DNA from: Oxytricha trifallax
Lineage: Eukaryota > Ciliophora > Spirotrichea > Sporadotrichida > Oxytrichidae
Direction: 5' to 3'
DNA: 64,000 bases
Assembly (NCBI GenBank): GCA_000711775.1
Contig: ARYC01000475.1
Span: 82,461 to 146,460, forward strand
The position numbers and the translations under genes were made by a program. Shown here in pieces: positions 58,511-64,000 of the stretch; the first letter of the stretch is position 1; every line of letters starts with the position of its first letter. The notes below the pieces were generated by a model. It did not search any database. It saw only the letters and a list, made by a program, of their open reading frames with translations, and was not told the origin of the DNA.

Positions 58511-60550
58511 ATGACTTCGCTTGCAGATTAAGTGCCAACTCAAGGAATTGATTTAGGTTATTGTGGTGCCCAACAAACTATTACCAAAACCCTCACTCTC
58601 TAAATATAAAATAAAATAGACTTTTTCACATGCTCACATCGTTAAGTATGAAGTATTGAACGAAATCTGCCCATTTTAAGTCAGTCCCTAATAAGGTAAG
58701 ATTTAAGGACTCTGTATCATTACAAATGTACAATTTTTATTGTTAAATTTTCAAGAAATTATGGCTTTATAAGCATGTTAAATAACGAATATTATAGCCA
58801 TTATAATGGAAAAGCAGAAATAGGAATTTACATTATCATTTTCTCCTGATGAAGCCAAGATTATCATTGCATCAGCTGTATTTAAATTTACTGGATCTGA
58901 AGAAGGCTCTAAAGTATAAAAAATGAGTGCGATAATTGAGTGCGATAGGAAAATACCCATTTTAAGATAGAAAATTATCATAAAACAATAAAAAGTTTGA
59001 TTTTGGGACAATTCTGGTATGGAAAAGTAGCAACTAAAGATTTAATGATTAAGAATCAGTCACTAGTGTTTGCTCACTTCACTGTCGAAAAGATCAATGA
59101 ATTTATAATAAATTAAATTCATTGTAAAAATTACTAAGGCGCCATTCCATCAAATAGATCATTTAAAATAACACTCAAATATGAGTGAGAAATTTTATAG
59201 GGAGGAAATTAACTTAACTTTTTTTCTCTTGGCCATGCTACTGGATTTAAAAAATGTATACTTATAAAATCAGTTTATTTTTGATAAATTTAAATTAGAA
59301 GCTACACAAATAGTCTTTTGAATATAATAAGTGAGAATGATTTGCCAACCTCCTTTTAATTCATTAATGACAGCAAGAATGCTTACTCATTCTCAAACAG
59401 AGGGAACTGTAAATGCAAAATCCTCTACTAAAATTATTATAACATTTAATCCCAAGATAACAGTCAATTACTACGAGAGAGTCTTTTGCATTATGAGAAA
59501 TCACTCAATTCTTTATGTTGATTTAATAGGTACTTGTTATGATATATTGACAAAACCTATCCCTCTTATACCAAGACATGTTGATACTTTATTGTAAAAA
59601 TTTTAGTCTTGATCATTATGGGTATTTATAATAAATAAAGCAAAGTATAATATGGCGAGGATAAACTTGGTACGACTGGGATGGAACTAGTTTTGAAGAA
59701 TAGGTAGAGATCAATTTGGAGATCCCCATTGTCGATCCTAATCCAGTAGTTGTTCACAAAGAATTAGATATAGTTTTTTACTTGAGATGTCTTCTGAAAA
59801 AAGAGATATTAAATTAAGAGAAAAATATTTATATTTTGCATATTTTTTTCATAATTCGAACTATTTTACCGTTTATATAGTGGCAGATTAAGTGAAGGAA
59901 AGATCTCGAGAATAGACAATAAGTATCCTTATGAAATTAAAATAAATTGGTAACTACTTGAAATATAAATGTGACAACTGGAAATCTTTCAGATAATCCT
60001 TTCAAAGTAAGTCTACCCTAGGATTTAAATGCTGCATATAGCACTTTCCAATTTGTTGTTAAGTCCGCACCTTGTGAGCCAGATATTTACTTCTTTTAGA
60101 TAGAAATCAATGATTAGTTAAGCTTAAAAATGGATCAAGCCATAAAGTAAAAAAGATGATTTAGAATAATACTCTCGAGCTAAAAGTTCAGCTAAATAGA
60201 CAGCTAGTAAAACAGACATGATAAGTCAAAGTAAGTTGATGGTCTCCAGTATAAAGTACCAAAATATAAACTGCTCGCCTTTTGATCAAGTTATAAATAC
60301 CTCTAAAAATTTGTACTCTGCTCTGCTAAAACCATAGCTAAGACACAGTTATAGTTCTGGAACTATAAAAGGCCTTGTGTCATAGTTTGTTGTACCTAAA
60401 AGGCAAACTACGATAGGAGATTTAACAAAAATAGAAGTTAACTATGCATTCAAAGATTTTCCTCCCACTACTTTGCTATTTAACAATAATGCAGGATAAT
60501 CCATAACTGACGATTTAGATTATCTAATTCACAGATTTTAATATTAATGA
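58511..60550 (+). CDS. CFAP65/HYDIN-like ASH-domain ciliary protein
   Basis: ATG at 58511 reads MTSLADQVPTQGIDLGYCGA, then QQTITKTLTL, the start of an ASH (ASPM-SPD2-Hydin) immunoglobulin-like domain. Further blocks are VKYEVLNEICPFQVSP, IIIASAVFKFTGSEEGSKV, FDFGTIL, DLMIKNQSLVFAHFTVEKIN, and at 59390-59570 EGTVNAKSSTKIIITFNPKI, then SILYVDLIGTCYDILTKPIP. WYDWDGTSFEEQVEINLEIP and NAAYSTFQFVVKSAPCEPDI follow. This order is that of CFAP65 (central-pair/axonemal protein). The last part (60320-60550, FVVPKRQTTIGDLTKIEVNY) could be another gene. Frames shift at several points; one is explained by a 13-bp repeat. Much shorter than full-length CFAP65. Confidence 0.6.
58924..58947. repeat. 11-bp direct repeat, candidate tiny IES
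   Basis: TGAGTGCGATA at 58924-58934 and 58937-58947 separated by AT. Dropping one copy plus AT (13 bp) turns the out-of-family reading after MSAI into MSAIGKYPFQDRKL and on to FDFG, as expected for the ASH protein. Confidence 0.5.
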
Positions 60551-60607
60551 TTGATAAGTTAATTTTGAAGTTAATAATTTTTAAATAATTTAATTTATAT
60601 TTTAATA

Positions 60608-61127
60608 ATGGTTGACAAAAAGAAAATAAAACTTCCCAATAATTTGTAATTGGATAGTGTGAGTCCAACCACAAGACTTATGGAGAAATGCAGAGATATG
60701 CATGAAGTCCAAAAAGCGTATGAAGATATATCAAAAGGAAGAGTTCTAGATAAAAATTTGAAGCAGTATTAACTATTTAGGATAGAGGAGAGATTGAAGA
60801 TGAGGGAAACCGAGTTGAGAGATAAGGATATATTAATTCAAGATCATCTCATTAAATTCAGTATCTTCTTGCAGCAACATGAATGAGGAGAAAGAAGGAT
60901 GTTGAAATGGCATAGCTAGAAAAAGATGTAATTAATTAGCAAATTACATAATTTAAGAGAATTAAAGTAAAGAAGTAGGATATTGACAGAGGCAAAGTAG
61001 CACTTGAAGGCTTAAGTGTAACTTTTATTTATAGTTTTTCTTAATTAAAGCAAAAGCTGATAAATTAATAGGAAAGTCAAGACAATGAAGAAGTTTTAGA
61101 CATTTTGGAAAGAGTCAAGGAGTAGAA
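60608..61127 (+). CDS. CCDC42/CFAP73-like (DUF4200) coiled-coil protein, cut by TBE
   Basis: ATG 60608. Reading TTRLMEKCRDMHEVQKAYED, RIEERLKMRETELRDKDILI, QDHLIKFSIFLQQ then (one-base shift) RRKKDVEMAQLEKDVINQQI matches the DUF4200 signature of CCDC42, CFAP73 and relatives (…ELxxRExELxxKDxxLQexLIKFNKFLxENexKRxRA…). These are coiled-coil proteins of the axoneme and basal body. A likely short intron lies near 61019-61049 (GTGTAA...AAAG). The last codons (KEQN) run straight into CCCCAAAA of a degenerate TBE end at about 61128, so the gene's 3' part is displaced. It follows the CFAP65-like gene on the same strand. Confidence 0.7.
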
Positions 61128-61763
61128 TAAAAACCCCAAAATCCATTCAGTAGTTTGAATGGGTTTTGTTTTTTTATTCATAAAATTTGACTACTAGTGC
61201 ATACTTTATTAGGGTTTAATAGGGGTCTATGTAGGGGATTGGGGTTTACATGTTATCTAAGTTATTGTGTAATAGAAGTGTATAATTTTTTTACTATTCA
61301 CTCTAACAGAACTTTGGCATCATGGGCCAACTTTATAAACTTAATATCTCCTAACCAATTTATCATTTGGTCAATTGTCAGTTCTGTGGTTAGGCATATC
61401 ACATTATAATATTATTGCTTCTAGTGCTCATATATTCCACTTATATCACCAACTATCCAGTCCTCCCTCTCTGGAAAGTATTCAGGTGTACTATAAACAT
61501 TGCCAAGACAAGAAGATTAAACTCTCTGTGATCTATTGAAATCTATTATTACTACTCTAAGAGGTGAAAAATCAAGCATAATGTTTTGAGGCTTTAAATC
61601 TCAATGTACATATCCTAAAGAATGAAGCTCTTTTAATCCTTTGCAAACAATTTTAAGAATAAGAGATAGATATCTTCAAATCCTTTAATAATAAGTGTAG
61701 TCTCTTAATGTCAGTTAGTATAGAGGAAGTCAAAAATCTACATGATCTTGGGCTAGCAGAATT
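61128..61763 (-). mobile_element. TBE 4 fragment, split by TBE 3
   Basis: Left edge AAT then AAAAACCCCAAAATCC resembles a decayed telomeric TIR. Inside (61240-61745, reverse) is the TBE 57-kDa kinase domain: LKELHSLGYVH then TGA (Arg codon of HRD lost) DLKPQNIMLDFSPLRVVIID FNRS and VYSTPEYFPEREDWIVGDI. It ends abruptly at 61763, where TBE 3 begins. DFN again replaces DFG. Confidence 0.65.
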
Positions 61764-62068
61764 CAAAACCCCAAAACCCTTAATGAGATTTATAAGTGCT
61801 TTGATTTGTAGGAAACTTGTTAGGAGATAGGGTTATTAATAGGTTTTAATGTGAAATATATAGTAAATGTATTTAATTTATTCACTCAAAATGCACTTTT
61901 GAATCACGTGGAAGAAGTCTGAAGTTTATCTTACTTAACTACAACTCTATCTGCTCTATTTATATATCTGATCTTGAGTTTGGTTTTATTATTATTGACT
62001 CGGCCATTTGTTTCATTGATTGAGATACTTTTGTTTTGTCAATAAAGTGCTATATCATTTGTTTAGCA

Positions 62069-62743
62069 GGTTACGACCTACTGGTAAGTTGGGAGTGATA
62101 TCCCGACCAATTCCGGTATCCCGGAGTTCGAAACCGTGATGGCACTCGGCTTTTACGAGATAAGTCCCTGATCTGAGAACCTCCTTAGAATACGTCAGGC
62201 AAGGTATAGGGAGACCACGCCAACAAAAACGTCGACCGTCGATCATGCAAAGTCGTATTAAAACTGAATGATACACTTATCCTTGCAACCTGGGGTTGAG
62301 TGCAACAAGGATAAGGTAGGAGTCAAGAGACAAACCGCTCGGTTCTCAAATTGGACTCTATTTGCTTAGGAAAAGCGGGAGAAAAAATCCTGCATAAGAC
62401 AACCTCAGCAGAGAATCACTCAGGGTTTTCCCCCCTCAGCAAGCCATACAATAAGTCTTTGCTGGGAAGGGGTTTTTCCCTGAACTTAATAGCACTCGTA
62501 CAAAAAGCAGCTGAAGAAAGTAACCAGGTAGACATACGAAGTAGCGAAATACCGCATAAGTCCTCACAAGTAGGCAAGTGGTGAACGTGCACGGTGTGAA
62601 ACTAGTCGAGTACATATAGGGGTAACTCCCCTCGGGAAGAGGAAACTGGATCACCAAAAGTCAAAGTATTAATATCTGATTATATAAACTGGCTGGCTTA
62701 AGCCCCAGTATTTAATTCCGTACAGCATTAAATAATAATAATA
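62069..62743 (+). mobile_element. 675-bp tRNA-type SINE
   Basis: Flanked by a perfect 12-bp target duplication ATTTGTTTAGCA (62057-62068 and 62744-62755), ending in (AAT)n. About 45% G+C against about 30% around it. The 5' part has pol III promoter-like boxes: A box TGGTAAGTTGG near 62082 and B box GGAGTTCGAAACC at 62123-62135, spaced as in tRNA genes. Rest of the body is of unknown origin; ORFs in it look accidental. It has inserted into the kinase gene of TBE 3. Confidence 0.75.
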
Positions 62744-63344
62744 ATTTGTTTAGCATCCTTCTCGCACCTTGTAGAGTAGTATTCATTGCGAGACATATCG
62801 CACTTTATTATTAAATCTACCATAGCCCTCTCATCCCATTGAAAGTTTCCATCTCTCCAGTCTTCTCTTTCTGGATAATAGCCGTAAATTCCCATAACAC
62901 TTCCAAGTCTTGATACTTCCACACTTATAGATCTGTTGAAATCAATTATTGATACTCTAACAGGTAAAAAGTTCAGCATTGATTATCAGGCTTGAGATAC
63001 CTATGAACAAAGCCTAACTTATGAAGCTCTTTGATACCCTGAATAGTTTAGGTTGCTATTAATGCAAGCTATCTATAATTTCTCTAATCAGTTATGAAAT
63101 CTCTGAGGGTTATTTCAAATAGTGGGAGTCTAAAAGCTACATGATCTTTGGTAAGGAGAACAGCATCTAGCTTTTTTAAGCATTTGCACTCTTTAAACAT
63201 TGCCTGAGTGAGTACTTTATACTCATTATTACTGACACAGATTTGATTTAAATCTTTTTTCAACTTCTATCTGTAGTATTAACAAAATAGTGGCAAGTAA
63301 GTTTTTCTGATCTCTTTTATTTTAAAAAATTGGGGTTTAGGTTT

Positions 63345-63430
63345 TTGGTTGTAGTAGTTATTGTTGTTGTAGTAGTTGTATTAGTTGTTGTATTTGTTGT
63401 TATTATTACAAGTGAAGTAATTGCTATTAT
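63345..63430. repeat. GTT/GTA-rich simple repeat
   Basis: Imperfect TTGTTGTAGTAG repeats inside the TBE 3 57-kDa region, giving Asn/Thr-rich codons on the reverse strand or a local insertion. Confidence 0.5.
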
Positions 63431-64000
63431 TAATGTTGATTGAGTTGAAATAATTATGTCTAAAATTCATATTTTTTGTGTTAACATACTCCATATTTAG
63501 AGAAATATAAATCAAATTATGATTAAAAAATTAATATTCAAATCTAATATGGAATAGTATACTTCATTTAATACTTATCATCACTAAGTAGATTGTTGAA
63601 AGGATATACTTAGTATGCATAATAATTATCCTTAATAACTTTCTTGTCATATGAATCCTCTAGAATTAGGTAGCTTTAGAGAGAAGTATCTAAATCATTT
63701 TATGCAAGTACTCGAATTTTCTTGTATTATATTTTTGTTATGATTTTAGTGACCTCTGATGCTAAAAAGTTGCGTGAATTCCTCACATACTCTGATTTGC
63801 TTGCTTGTTAAAAGCTCAGCAACTTAAAGAGGCTCCCTTGCTTTTCTTTTGTTGAGCAACTTCAGTTGAGTTTCTTAATCTTTAACTTCTATTTCTTTCT
63901 TGTGGCCATTTGATGGATGCTTCTTTAAGTCTCTTGTATGAAAGTACTGCTTATGGCACTCAAAGCAATCATACTTTCCATCAACTTTGTCGTGCTTTAA

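Larger units (their letters stand above)
61764..64000 (-). mobile_element. TBE transposon 3, left end, runs off window
   Basis: The left TIR begins CAAAACCCCAAAACCCTTAA at 61764 after ATT, an ANT-type target. The first 90 bp match the other TBE ends inverted. The 57-kDa gene fills the rest on the reverse strand and continues past the window edge. A SINE interrupts it at 62069-62743. Confidence 0.8.
61882..64000 (-). pseudogene. TBE 57-kDa zinc-finger/kinase gene with SINE insertion
   Basis: From the window edge: KHDKVDGKYDCFECHKQYFH then TRDLKKHPSNGHKK (a C2H2 finger), a Lys-rich linker, then MFKECKCLKKLDAVLLTKDH, RLPLFEITLRDFITDQRNYR, and ELHKLGFVHRYLKPDN, in which the catalytic-loop Asp of HRD is Tyr. 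Next comes FLPVRVSIIDFNRS, with DFN for DFG, and YYPEREDWRDGNFQWDERA. After the SINE, MAESIIIKPNSRSDIQIEQI ends at TGA 61882-61884. Kinase-loop losses plus the insertion make it inactive as a kinase. Confidence 0.7.

Noticed and set aside
62069..62160. A functional tRNA gene
   Set aside because: A/B boxes are present but no cloverleaf with paired acceptor stem could be folded by eye; fits a SINE head only.
62351..62584. 77-codon ORF and overlapping reverse ORFs in the SINE body
   Set aside because: GC-rich sequence makes long standard-code ORFs by chance; no domain, and the SINE structure explains the segment.

Overview
The window reads as germline (micronuclear) DNA of a stichotrich/hypotrich ciliate of the Oxytricha-Stylonychia group. 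Three things point there. Every convincing coding stretch, host or transposon, is open only if TAA and TAG encode Gln and TGA alone is stop; standard-code ORF calling therefore sees only fragments. Four copies or pieces of TBE (telomere-bearing element) transposons carry C4A4/G4T4 ends. At least one host gene is cut by an internal eliminated sequence (IES) flanked by a short pointer repeat. The background is about 70-75% A+T. No rRNA, tRNA gene or CRISPR array was seen.

Layout. 0.6-7.1 kb: fragments of host genes (MT-A70-like methyltransferase, NEK-like kinase with an IES, a minus-strand kinesin-like gene, a coiled-coil gene). 7.3-9.9 kb: a retroposon-like insertion with an intact 457-codon ORF, an (ATT)n tail and a target duplication, then a G-rich inverted-repeat element. 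10-31 kb: long AT-rich stretches, small host coding islands (coiled coils, WD40, an AT-hook protein, unknowns) and two fold-back elements. 31.5-36.8 kb: a large minus-strand coding region of unknown function in several pieces, with an inverted-repeat pair inside. 37.5-39.7 kb: an intact mobile element with about 320-bp terminal inverted repeats (TIRs), short repeated motifs inside each TIR, and one 441-aa protein with a superfamily-3 (Rep-type) helicase domain. 39.8-40.8 kb: a near-perfect palindrome with arms of about 430 bp. 41-48 kb: a decayed ORF and two nested TBE elements, with two palindromic elements inserted in the transposase gene, one carrying an intron-containing host gene fragment. 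48.2-51.3 kb: a second, decayed copy of the helicase element, itself interrupted by a Merlin/IS1595-like DNA transposon with a 9-bp target duplication. 53-61 kb: host coding islands, including an RPB11/AC19-like RNA polymerase subunit, a CFAP65/HYDIN-like ASH-domain protein and a CCDC42/CFAP73-like (DUF4200) protein. 61.1-64 kb: a TBE fragment in the DUF4200 gene, split by a second TBE, whose kinase gene is split by a 675-bp tRNA-type SINE with a perfect 12-bp target duplication.

The host fragments would be joined into gene-sized chromosomes, and the transposons and IESs removed, during macronuclear development. Many coding islands carry one or two single-base frameshifts. Some may be decay, some may be tiny IESs, and some may be uncorrected long-read errors; the two long intact transposon ORFs show that the whole window is not affected. 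The most likely undescribed system is the SF3-helicase TIR element family: two divergent copies share TIR ends, internal direct repeats and a Rep-like protein, with no recognisable HUH nuclease or DDE transposase.
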